From Hypsibius dujardini (taxonomy: Eukaryota > Tardigrada > Eutardigrada > Parachela > Hypsibiidae), in contig LRSR01008471.1 in assembly GCA_001579985.1 (NCBI GenBank), forward strand, positions 1 to 22,365: DNA of 22,365 nt, read 5' to 3'. Both the position numbers and the translations under genes were made by a program. Under the pieces are notes generated by a model. It saw nothing but the letters and a program-made list of their open reading frames with translations, was not told the DNA's origin and did no database searches. The first letter of the stretch is position 1; each line of letters starts with the position of its first letter. Below, piece by piece: positions 8,744 through 19,369 of this stretch.

Positions 8744-8875
8744 CTACACTGTCTCGATCATTTGGTGCTGCGTTTTAGATCCACCATATATTATGACTGC
8801 AGTGAAGCACAGTGTGTGCAGTCATAATGTACGGGTGTGTCTAAAAAGCGGCACCAAATGATCGAGACAGTTCTG
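8744..8875. mobile_element. 132-bp palindromic MITE, Tc1/mariner type
   Basis: ACTGTCTCGATCATTTGGTG at 8748 is matched perfectly by its reverse complement ending at 8871, and the similarity continues to the centre. Examples are TTTTAGA / TCTAAAA, ATTATGACTGCA / TGCAGTCATAAT and CACTG / CAGTG. The whole element can form one hairpin with a tiny loop. TA dinucleotides flank both ends (8742-8743 and 8876-8877), as expected for a Tc1/mariner target-site duplication. It has no coding capacity, so it is a MITE that would depend on a transposase elsewhere. Confidence 0.85.
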
Positions 8876-9894
8876 TACATCTACTGAATTGCTGCTGTCA
8901 CATTGCGAGCGTCGGTCTTCTGTCCACTCACACGACGTGAGACAAGATGAAGACTCGGTATTTCGGTCCGCCGCACTATAGTGTCTGTGACTGACTGACT
9001 GACTGACTGTATTGCCCGCTTAAAAGCTGGGATCGCTTGACGTTTATCTAACGGAGTCGAGGACGGGGAAAAAACGAGGACCAGCAACAGCGATCTATTT
9101 TGGCGTTCCCTCATGAAACCGTTGAACACGTTGCGTATATATATAAATATATATTAACACACATCATTATATACAGAAGAGACCCGGCGGAAAAGGAGGG
9201 TTGTGGTGGTGGCGGTGCTGAGGGCGCCAGAAAGATCATCGGACCAAACAGAGTAAACACACCGCCGCATCACTAAATCACTTCGCCGTTGCAGTGGCTC
9301 GCGAACTGCCTTGGACTTGGATAATGCAAGTGCAACCTGAAAAATCGTCTTTTTGAATTCATGGATTTCTCTTCTGATCAACAGTTTTGACAAAAAAAAA
9401 ACAACAACACGGATCTTTTGATCAACAAGGGAACTCGGCGCACCAACGGGTTCATGCTTGACTGTTAATTTATTTGGATTATTTCCCATTGAAACCGGTT
9501 TGAGGAGTCGGGACTTTGTGGATCGAGCTGCACTGTACCGGAATTTTTTTACTGGATTTCACCTGAACAGTTTATTCCAGGGTGCCGGATTAGGTTAGTT
9601 TACTTTAATAATACAACTAATCTTATTACACTCACAGTGCGTTTATTTACGAGACGGAATGGCGCTTTTATCTTTTAGTTTATTAATAATTTGCACATCA
9701 GACAAGCTAAGATATCGCGTAGACATCTCACAAGTCAGGGTGCTCGATACATGTCCAATAATTACAATCACTACAAAATTGTTATTAAAAAAATGGATAC
9801 AATTCTGGACTGAGCGGCACTTCATTGACCAATGATCAGTCTTCCCCAAATGTGCCCTCCTTGACGACAACATTATTTGACATCATTTGGCATG

Positions 9895-9936
9895 ACTAAC
9901 CGGCCTCGACTAACCGGCCTCGACTAACCGGCCTCG
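9895..9936. repeat. 14-bp tandem repeat, 3 copies
   Basis: ACTAACCGGCCTCG is repeated exactly three times from 9895. Confidence 0.95.
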
Positions 9937-10853
9937 AGGGGTGAGAAAAAAATGGAAAAAAATATTCTTTCAGGATCCGTTTTGTACCATTTTTACTTCA
10001 GGGAATAAAAAGGATTACAAGCTGTTTTTTTTACTCAGTATGGAACGGTGATGAAGATAGTAAATGTAATTGTTATCGATTGTCACCGTATTTAGGATAG
10101 TGATTTCGAGAGTGGGGGGGGGAGGGGGAGGTAGATAGCTGTGCCTGTGGACTCCGTCGAAGCCATTCCGGTTAGTACGACAAGTTTGCAAAGACTAACT
10201 GTCCCTTGACTTGCCTGTAGGTACACCAGAAAGCTATTAGAAAATGACTGCAGCTGAATGAAACATGAAAAATGAAGTACATGCACGATTATTAACGTAT
10301 ACAGTACATTAGATTGGGATTCTGCACGGACTTTAAGAGACATGTACAGTACATATCTGTACATTGCAACTGCGGGACGCCCCTGACAGAGACTCATCCA
10401 GGTGCAATTAGCGGTTTGGTTCGGTTCGGTTCACCTTTCACTCGCCCATGAATTAGAAAAAAATGTACACAGCACGCGAGCAGTAAACCGTAATCAAATT
10501 AAACAACCATGCTCGAATAAGCCGCCCTAATATTGACGGGCGCTCGAGAACTCTGCGACCCACCCATGCATCCCGCGCCGCTTCCTCCACGAAAGACAAG
10601 GCTAATGGACTGGAGGATAAGCTATAGGCTGTATACCGGAATGAGTACCGCATTAACCCAGGAATGAGATCCAGCGCGAGTCAGAGGACCGGCTTTTACT
10701 GTAATCAATGCAAAAGGGCGCGCTTTACAGGAATGTCACAGACAACTGATTATCTAACCAACTAACACCCTCAATCTCCACTTCACTAATATCTCGACCA
10801 ATCTACCAATGCCAGATCTTTAACGGACGTTTCTTTCTCCGTCTTTCTCACAG

Positions 10854-10886
10854 GCATTTCACTTGATATATATCTCTATAAAAAAC
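10854..10886 (+). other. USP2: 5' UTR segment of the first coding exon of USP2
   Basis: A strong acceptor (pyrimidine tract TTTCTTTCTCCGTCTTTCTCACAG, 10830-10853) precedes the coding exon. The 33 bp between it and the ATG at 10887 are therefore exonic 5' UTR. At least one upstream non-coding exon is implied but could not be located. Confidence 0.65.
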
Positions 10887-13800
10887 ATGACGTCTACGGC
10901 CACACTCGGACTGTCCTCCAGCTACTACGGCGGACGGTCCCGCAGCCGGCTCACCTCCTCGGACTCTTCATCCACACCGTCACGCGGCAGCTACATCCCC
11001 GCGACCCTCCCACGGACCGCATCCGCAGCAGCATCGGGGTCCAGCAGCAACCCGATCGTGCAGTACACAAAGGACCTCGAACGGATACGGAGCGAACGGA
11101 GTAGTCGCGCCAACGACACCCCTATCAACACATCCGGCGGTACCACCGGAAGTAGTTTCGGCGGATCCAACTCCAGTCTGGATCGACTCGGTCTGTCCTC
11201 ACCCAAGTCACCGGGTCCGTCGTACTCCACGACGGGTACGTTGCGCACTCGACCGGCCTATAGTGAGACCACGACGACGGCCACTCCGGTCAAGGGTGCT
11301 GGCACTAGTGCGAGTACCATGAGGAATTCCATTTTGGATCCGTCGGCGGTGTTGAAGCCGGTTATCAGCAGTCCGTATGTGCGGACGAGGACTCCGTCTG
11401 CCAGTGAGTCGGTCTACGACTACCACACTTCACGGTCGAGTTCGCTGATCAGACGGCGGCCTGCGCCGGCGACGGGGAGCCGGGATGTCTCCATCGATCG
11501 ATCAAAAGGTATGTGTGCATGATGAAGCGTCAGTCATGTGTCGTGTCACGTATGTGGCGTGCGCTCTTCGTATGTCGATGGTGACGCGCTTTGTTCCCAT
11601 CATGAAGGGTTACGTAACATCCGGTGGAATCCGTTTTCACCGATAGCGTAAGATTGTAAAACTATTTTAATAGAAACTATTCCTTTTTATATTCTAATAG
11701 ATTTTAGATTATTATTTAGCTTGAAAAGTTTTTTAAAATGCGGAGTAAATCATTGGATCAACGAATCAAGCGTTGTGCGGCATGACCGGCAGCGCCACCT
11801 GTTGGATGCTTTGTCGGCTCGGCTGAAGACTTCGGGCCCAACCGAAGACAAGGATTTAATACTAAAACTAAATAATAAAAGTAATTTTCGCATCGGATTT
11901 TTTTGCTACGATATTTTGATTACAAAGTTTAAAGTAGTGATCTTTGCAAAACATGTATCGTAAAGTGTAATGGACTGTCGAGCGTCATGCTGTTTTAGTG
12001 AGTTTTTGTCGGCCCGTGGGCCAATTGGAGCCGACCGATTATTCTGAAATTTTATTATCACACACGGGCATGACTCACACAACAGTTATGCGAGCCAATA
12101 AACAAGAACGGTTTTTTTTCGGGAGATTTGAATTCTCCTTCGTGGGATCTCCGGTTGACTTTCGGGTCCCAGGGTTCCACGGGGAAAAATCTTCCCCTGT
12201 GTGCCTTCACCATCGCAGCACACAGGAGTGCCGTCCCACGTTTGTTGCCATGTGTTTTGGAGTGGAATTTGATATTTATTGAAGACGGATTTTTCGACGT
12301 TTTTAAATTTGGAGTTCGCCCTCCTGAGCTCCGTTATCGCAATCCGCCTCATCGCACATTTTCCCCTGCTAATCTAAAGTGGCAGTCCTTGAGCGAGCCA
12401 GTTTCCGGGAGAAAAAGGCCTCTATGGCGTGGTTGTTGTGCTTTTCTTCACCGTCGTCAGGTACTTTTCTAGTGTGCGATAGCAGGTTTGGTTGATTGAT
12501 TGATTCGTGATTTGATACAGTCGCTCAGTTTGTTCTAATTACCAAAGTTACGGATAATTTTTATAAAGCTCAATTTTTGATTATGTAGTTCCATAGATAA
12601 ATACATGGGCTATCAAAAATGTGCGTGCAGCGTGCTTGAACTGCTGGCATTTTGCCCCGAGCTGAGGCTCTGATTGGAAGAATGCGGGCATGTTATCGAG
12701 GTCTTTGACACAAGCTGATTGTGTTGGCAGTGTTGATGCCACAGATTTTTCGTAATCGGTCGTGGGATGCTCCGGCTGGTAGGGTTGGCCACTGGCAGTC
12801 GAATGGGCATGAGTTTTTGAAGGATGGTTTTCATACTGTGGGCGAATTTTCGACGATCACGTAGGTTCCGCTCTTATTAAGGAGACTATTGCTTTGCTGC
12901 AGTGATTGATTGGTTGATTGTTATGTCCCGATCATTGGCACAGTTTTCTACAATCAATTGATTGATTGCGTAGATATTCCTAAAAAAATGTGAAAGTTTT
13001 TGTTCACACTACGGCTCCGGTTCGCTTTTTCGGTCGCTACTTTTTCTGTTGCTTATTGTGAGCTGATCTATAGTATTTGCATGTTCAATCGAATTTTGTG
13101 GGCGGTCAACGTGTTCGTAATGATATCAACTGTTAGTGCGTTGGTGTAGATTGATTGACTTGATTGACTGGATTGATTGAGATCGCAAAAACTCAATACC
13201 GGTACTTAAATTATTCATTTAGAAATATTTAACGCAAGTAAATTACTGATGAACGAAATTCTTAGATTATTATCGCATATTGCAATAATAATTAACCAGA
13301 ACAAGTTTGGTAAATGTTTTTTATTTATTCCTCAAATTTTTCAAATTTTTCTTCGATTGATTGATTGATTGATTGACGAATTGAGTTTTTTTATCAGATC
13401 CCAATTGGACAGGTTAAGCTGTTGGTGGCTTTGGGTCTTTCTCTCTTCATCCGCTATTTTGTCAGTATCTAATTTCGCTATTATCCTTTTCAGATCTAAG
13501 GAATCGGAATGGCCGGAGAGTGCCGAACGGCGACAGCGACGTGGACGATGAAGTGTCGGTCGGCAGCAACACCACCACGTACCGGCAATCCGCCCTCCCT
13601 CCCCATGCCACCTCGCCGCTGCTCCACTACTCCTCCCAGCAACAACGCAACCACCCCAGTAGCGGGATCCCGACCTCCAGCAGCCGACAGGAATTGTCCT
13701 ACGGCGGCTCACCCAAAAGCGGCTCACTCCAACGCTACGACAGCACATCGTCCCTCCGATCCGGTCGCTTCACCCCCACAAGGTATACACAGTTGAGGTT

Positions 13801-15990
13801 TTCCAACCCTTCATCACCTCGATCGGTTCGAAGATGATTCTAAACAGATTTCTATCAAAACGTATTTGAAATCAAGTCTTTCCCTAAATCTGGGGTCGTT
13901 CGCTCAGACAAGTCGCACAAAAGTCGATCAATCAAGCAGTTGCCATCAATCAACTGAAGACCATGATATAATCAAGCAAAACAAGCTGATCGACCAATCA
14001 AGCCCCATTGGGGCAGGTGGTTCTCCCAGGGGACTTGAGTGCACCTCACTTTCCTGGTGGATAGAAGTGGTGCGCACGAAAGCTCACCAGATACAGAAAT
14101 TTTTTTGTTTCCAACTGAACGGATGGTCAGATTGGATTGCAGCTCATGCATCCTACGGGATTTCAATTTACAGTGTCCTTGTCTTCTTTTTCAGCAGTGC
14201 AAACACCACCTTCACCAGCACCGGTATGGGAATGCCGAATAGCGCCTCATCCGGCACGTTGCAGCGCTACGGCAGCAGCTCATCCCTCTCCGGCGGCCAG
14301 CGCTTCAACAGTCGCCGCTCCTCCCGCGGCGATTTGTCTGTCAATTTCGACCTGAGTCAGCTCGACACGGGAAAGGAACGACAACGCAGCCCCATCGTCC
14401 TGGTCAGTCGTGTGGCGGTGGAAAAGGAACTACCAGCGGCCGCAACGGCGAAAACCGATGTTGAATCCCGTTACGTGGTCGGGAAATTCTCCACCGTATC
14501 GGATGGAAACGTCCGCAATGTCCCGATTCAGATTGAGCCGCGGGAGCGGAGTGCGAGCCGAGACCGCAGTGTGTCTACGGTGCCGGTTAGCCGGACAAGG
14601 GAGCCGGTGAAGGTGTCCACGGTGATGGCCTCCAACGGAGCGGGTTACGGTAGGAAGCAAAGCGGTGAGCGGGTTGTTGGGGGAAAGCAGTTCCAGTCGG
14701 ACAGCAGTTTGGGCGATTCGAGTAGCAGCAGTGACGAGGACGATATCGGCACGAAGCACACGAATAGTATTATTCGAGCGGCCTCGCCACCGTCCGCCAG
14801 GCGACCCACTGGTCTGATGGCCAGGAAGGCGAACGTTAGTGTGGATGAATCCGACAAGGCCGGGTTAATTGGCTTGAAAAACTTGGGCAATACGGTATGT
14901 TGATCAGGTGTTGTAGATGTTCTGCCATATATCTATCTGCCACATCTGTCTGTCTGTCTGTCTGTCTATTTGTCTGTCTGTCTATTTGTCTGTCTGCCTG
15001 TCTATCTGCCTGTCTATCTCTGGCTGGCTGGCTGTCTGTCCGTCTCTCTGGCTGTCTGTCTGGCTGTCTGTCTGGCTGTCTGGCTAGCTGGCTGGCTTTC
15101 CGGCTATCCGTTTGTCTGTCTTTTGGACAAGTAAACGGCCACTTTGCATTTCAGTGTATGTTTCCTGCTATTTCGTCACGAGACTATCCAATTTGGGTGT
15201 GCCAGATCTCGAATGATGTGTCTTGTTTACGTTTTTTTTGGTTGCTGAGATGGCGCGGATAAATGACGGATGTGTATATCGCGTTTTTTCTCACTTTTCA
15301 TTTCTTGCAGTGTTTCATGAATTCGATACTGCAGTGCCTGAGCAACACCCGGCCTCTCCGTGACTACTGCCTCCTTGGCGAGTATGAGTCGGAAGTGAAC
15401 ACCACCACAAGTCAGATGAAGGGCGCACTGATCACGGGTACGTAAGAAGCATCTCTCACTCACATCGATGACGACTAGGCCGTTTCTTCCTGCGTGCGTA
15501 CATGCATGCATGTGTCTGTGTGTGCGAGGTGACGGCACTTCCGATGCAATCGGATCGATAAAAATGTATATTGCCTGTGTTAATGGGGATCGATCATGAC
15601 GAAGTCGTCTGTTTGCGGTTACAGCGTTTGCCTCCATGATGGAGGCCTTGTGGAAGCGGCATACTAGTTACTCCGCGAGCAGTCCCTACATACCGGATAA
15701 GTTCCACCGTCAAGTGCAGCAGTATGCACCTCGTTTTTCTGGCTATTTGTAAGTTTCTAATTTAGAAATTCCTTTTTCACATGCCTATCTGTCTGTCTGT
15801 TTGTTAGTTTAATTAATTGTTTAATTCCTGATTGCCTGCGTTTCTCTCTATTAGTCTGCCTACCTGTCTGGCTGTCTAACTGTCTGTTTATAAGTCTATC
15901 TGTCTGCATGTCTGTCTGTTAGTCTGTCTGCCTGCCTGTCTGTCTGATTGCTTGTTTATATATTCCTCCTGCCTGCGTTTCTATCTGTTA

Positions 15991-16028
<38 letters not shown>

Positions 16029-16652
16029 GTGTGTAATTGTTTGTTTATATGTCTGCCTGCTTGTCTGCCTACTACCTGACTGGCTTTTTGTCTGTCTCGC
16101 GGTCTCTCCGTCTACCTGGTTGCTACTCTTTTGACACGTTGTCTGGCTCTTCTCACAGGCAGCAAGACGCTCAAGAATTCCTTCGCTACCTCCTGGAAGG
16201 ACTCCACGAAGATGTCAATCGTGTCACGGAAAAGACCCGGCCGGAATCTGCCGACATACCACATAGTCTGAGTGATGCCCAGAAGGCGACAGAGTCGTGG
16301 AAGCGATACTTGAGACGTGACAACAGCAAAATCGTTGGTAAGTCACTGGCACCACTTGGACGTCTGTTTTCGGTGCTCTTGTGTACGCGGAAAGAGTAGC
16401 TGCACCCCATGTCTAAATTAAGTTATGCCGATCTTTTTATGGCCCGTTTCCGGCAGTTCTAATTTTAGTAACACTTCTTGGCACATTCAGATGGGTGCAA
16501 ATTAGAAGACTCTGTAACGGCGTAATTAATAAACTGTAGGCTGGGTTATTTAAGGGTATGGAGCATAAACTGATCATAGACTGATCACAGACAGATCACA
16601 GAGAGATAGAGAGACAGACAGCAGACAGACAGGCAGACAGACAGGCAGACAA

Positions 16653-16687
<35 letters not shown>

Positions 16688-17434
16688 ACTAGATCGATAG
16701 ATATTTAGGCGTGTAACCGCATTTTAACTCAGATGACTCGATTTAAAATTATTCAATTGCTTTGTAACATCAAATGGATCAATGTTTTTTGCAGATTTGT
16801 TCGTTGGACAGCTGAAGAGCTCTCTGATTTGTGAATCCTGTGGATACTGCTCAGTGACTTGCGATCCCTTTTGGGATCTCTCCCTACCAATTCCTGGCAG
16901 TCGTGGTGGTCGTCGGTCAGATCCCACAGTCACCACCAACCTGGCCGAGTGTTTCAAACTGTTCACAAAGGAGGAAATGCTGGAGGGCGACGAATGTCCG
17001 GTACATCTTCCATCTTCGGCACAATAAAAGATATTTTCCTTACTTTCCAGTAATTGTTTCTATTCTGTCTCTTCACCGTACAGACATGCTGTCACTGTAA
17101 AACACGCCAAAAATGCCGGAAATTCTTCAGCATCCAGCGTTTTCCCAAGTACTTTGTGATACACCTCAAGCGGTTCTCGCAGGAACGTTTTCGGGCGAAG
17201 CTCTCCACGCTGGTAGAGTACCCGGTAGAGCATCTGGATTTGTCCCCTTTCGCCGCGGAGTCCTACCAGGGTCCACATCCGCTGTACAACCTGTATGCCG
17301 TGTCGTGCCACTCGGGTAGCACGCACTGCGGCCACTACACCGGCTTTTGCAAGCATCCCGTTAGTGGCAAGTGGAACGAATACAATGATGCGAGGTATGT
17401 TGTCTAATGATTGGGACAGACAGATAGGAACATG

Positions 17435-17470
<36 letters not shown>

Positions 17471-17616
17471 GGCAGGCATGCAGACAGGCAGATAAACTGA
17501 CAATGTTGTTTCATGTTTGATCAATACTTTCGTGATGTTTCAGGGTAACATCAGCTCGCATGGCCGACGTGGTCACATCGGAAGCATACGTCCTGTTTTA
17601 CGAGCTGGTCAGCTGA
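10887..17616 (+). CDS. USP2: USP2-type ubiquitin-specific protease (deubiquitinase), complete, 9 exons
   Basis: The model is join(10887..11508, 13494..13782, 14195..14894, 15311..15437, 15625..15748, 16159..16337, 16795..17000, 17084..17394, 17544..17616). It is 2631 nt, 876 residues, with all phases agreeing and all introns GT-AG. A Ser/Arg/Thr-rich, probably disordered N-terminus of about 525 residues precedes the catalytic domain. The Cys box is [18 protein letters not shown], with catalytic Cys538 as the first codon of exon 4. QQDAQEF follows at 622-628. Zinc ligands are C693/C696 and C751/C754 (CESC; TCCHC). The His box is HCGHYTGFC (His833), then YND (Asn850/Asp851), and the protein ends [31 protein letters not shown] and [10 protein letters not shown] are typical of the USP2/USP21/USP8 branch, USP2 closest. 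It hydrolyses ubiquitin-protein isopeptide bonds. The N-terminus is longer than in vertebrate USP2. Confidence 0.97.
14945..15120. repeat. (CTGT)n tract with CTGG/CTAT variants, USP2 intron 3
   Basis: A long run of CTGT with interspersed CTGC, CTGG and CTAT units begins about 50 bp after the donor of USP2 intron 3 (14895). Translated frames through it are all Cys/Leu/Ser artefacts. Confidence 0.95.
15786..16092. repeat. (CTGT)n compound tract, USP2 intron 5
   Basis: Several blocks of CTGT/CTGC are separated by GTTTATA and CCTGCGTTTCT spacers. Two similar blocks (at about 15830 and 15968) share the phrase CTGCCTGCGTTTCT, so the tract has itself been duplicated. It starts about 35 bp after the donor at 15749. 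Confidence 0.92.
16610..16688. repeat. (CAGA)n tract, USP2 intron 6
   Basis: A CAGA-type run with CAGG and CAAA variants lies in the middle of the 457-bp intron. Its orientation is opposite to that of the tracts in introns 3 and 5. Confidence 0.95.
17415..17490. repeat. (CAGA)n tract, USP2 intron 8
   Basis: The CAGA run begins about 20 bp inside the last USP2 intron. A similar, longer tract precedes the duplicated terminal exon at 18114, so the tract seems to belong to the duplicated unit. Confidence 0.95.
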
Positions 17617-18113
17617 GAAATTCCCGGTGGCACTCGTGCGCGGAACTATATCCACGAGACTTTCACACTAGAATTTTGCTTTTTCTGTTTTATCAGAACG
17701 CCTCTGTTACGTCAATAATTTGTTTTTAAATTTAAAATTCATTTTAAAGGGTGATTGGCCGGCACGCAATGGGATTGATGTGAGGATGCGCTTTTTTGTG
17801 GTGAGAGAAATCAACCTATATTTAACTAGAGATCTGCCTCTTTCTCGCTCCTGCGCATTTGTTTATTAGAGTTTTACGCTCAGATTCTCTTTATCAGAGT
17901 CCCTTTTTTCGCTGTTACTCTCCCGAGTGCACGTTCACGCATATATATAAAATTATTTATATAACGCTGCATTGTTTCATTTCGGCAAAACAGTACACGA
18001 ATCCGAATTCATATTACCATTCCGGAGAAACAGGACAGACCTATTCTGACCGTAGGTTAAAGAGCGATTGTCCGACCCAAGCAGTACCCAGGCAGATCGG
18101 CATACACTGTACA

Positions 18114-18160
18114 TACAGACAGACGGAGGGACAAACGGAAGGACAGACAGGCAGACAGAC

Positions 18161-18197
<37 letters not shown>

Positions 18198-18290
18198 GGC
18201 AGACAAACAGACCAACAGAAAAACAGAGAGATAGACAGGTAAGCAGACAGGCAGGCAGACAGACAAACAGACAGAAGGCAAGTAGACAAG
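18114..18290. repeat. (CAGA)n compound tract preceding the dead USP2 exon copy
   Basis: A run of CAGA with CAGG, GGGA and CAAA variants lies about 60 bp upstream of the duplicated region that includes the dead terminal exon. Its position mirrors that of the 17415-17490 tract before the functional exon. Confidence 0.93.
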
Positions 18291-18329
18291 CAGGCAGGTG
18301 GTTAGGCGAACAGAAAAACAAGCATTACT

Positions 18330-18807
18330 TCATTCCCAATCAATACTTTTATGCATTTTCAAGGTGAAACCAGCTCGCATAACCGATGTGGCCAAATAGG
18401 TAGGTGTATGGTATGTCCCGTTGTACGAACGCGCCAGCTGAGAAGTTCCCAAATGCATGCATGCTCGGAATTACGGTATACCCATTTCAAACTTTTCAAA
18501 CGAGAACTTTCCTTTTGCTGTTTTATAAGAACATCTCTGCTACGGTAATTTTTTGTTTTCAAAGGTTAATTGTCGAATGGGCATTGGCCGGTATCGCCAA
18601 AAAAAGTGTTCGATTTTAGTGAAGACAGTTTTTTTTGTCCAACGGAAGAGAATTCTGTATATGCTTAACTGGAGAACTGTTACTCCGAGTATGCTAGTCT
18701 TTGTCTTTGTCAAGCTAGTCCATGTAGGAGTCCTTCTTTTTACTCTCCAGAGTACAAGTTTACGCATATATAAATTCATTTATATTATGGTGCATTGTTA
18801 CATTTAA
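18330..18807 (+). pseudogene. Decayed tandem copy of the USP2 terminal exon and 3' UTR
   Basis: The sequence aligns with 17519-17980 at an offset of about 819 bp. It retains the branch-site region (TCAATACTTT), the exon (AGCTCGCAT at 17553 and 18372), the terminal AGCTGAGAA, and the 3' UTR phrases TTTTGCTGTTTTAT, AGAACATCTCTG/AGAACGCCTCTG, ATTGGCCGG and ACGCATATAT. In the copy the acceptor CAG has become CAA, followed by G. The codon TCG has become TAG, and about 6 bp have been gained before the shared TGA. It cannot supply the C-terminal strand of a protease and is a dead exon. Confidence 0.88.
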
Positions 18808-19033
18808 AGGGTTTTCCCACGACGACTAGAAAGAAATAAAACAAAAGAAAAGAAACCAACACAACTTAAACCAACACAAAAAAGAAAACAGCAATATGCA
18901 AACAACCACGCAAAAAATTCTGACGAATCCGGGATATGGTGCAAGTGTCCATGCAGCGCACTTTTGAAATGTCTACATGCTCATCGAAGTACGATATTTT
19001 GGTCTCATTTCAGGGATATATAATGGAGAAATT

Positions 19034-19305
19034 TTAACTTGAAACTCCGGTGGTGAGGAGAATTCCGGCGAGTAAAATGCAGAGGGCGGTGAAAGATGTC
19101 AGGGATTGGGCACCGGCACCGGATACCGCACTGGTCGTTATTGTCCTTACGTCCGAGAACTGGCCAAGTCCGACCGGGTTTCGGGACGCCAGTTTGATGT
19201 CGTATTCCGTGTTGTGGAAGAGAGAGTCCAAAATGTGAACAGTGCCTGAAAAAAGGTTATATTTCACAAGTTGCATCTCTATCTGCATTGTACATACCTG
19301 AAGAA

Positions 19306-19369
<64 letters not shown>

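Larger units (their letters stand above)
6564..10853. other. 4.3-kb gene-poor region; probable promoter and 5' UTR territory
   Basis: No reading frame here resembles a protein family or joins others at consistent splice phases. The strong acceptor at 10851-10853 shows that the USP2 gene has at least one untranslated exon upstream, so its promoter should lie here. A TATA-like TTTATATAAG at 8011 and a donor-like AGGA|GTAAGT at 8403 are possible first-exon landmarks, but neither is decisive. The region also contains a MITE and 32-, 24- and 14-bp minisatellites. A (GACT)n run lies at about 8990-9008 and an AT palindrome at about 9135-9155. The minus-strand promoter of the dermatopontin-like gene must lie near 6600-7000. 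Confidence 0.5.
17617..19033. other. Convergent intergenic region: USP2 3' UTR, duplicated exon, IgCAM 3' flank
   Basis: The USP2 stop is at 17616 and the IgCAM stop at 19034, so the genes are tail to tail. No canonical AATAAA follows USP2 closely. TATAAA-type variants occur at about 17945, and the first AATAAA on the plus strand is at 18835, beyond the duplicated exon. The USP2 3' UTR may therefore run through the dead copy. No minus-strand AATAAA for the IgCAM gene was seen between 18790 and 19033. The stretch 18835-18920 is A-rich. Confidence 0.5.

Noticed and set aside
12086-12472. Open frames on both strands in USP2 intron 1
   Set aside because: No conserved motif, no matching splice sites in phase with USP2, and no start or poly(A) context for an independent gene.
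13866-14194. Open frame running from within USP2 intron 2 into exon 3, suggesting an alternative first exon
   Set aside because: The intron part contains ATCAA-repeat sequence and no family resemblance. A strong polypyrimidine acceptor at 14194 and correct phase with exon 2 favour ordinary splicing.
14438-14759. Minus-strand open frame opposite USP2 exon 3
   Set aside because: It is the antisense shadow of a GC-rich coding exon.
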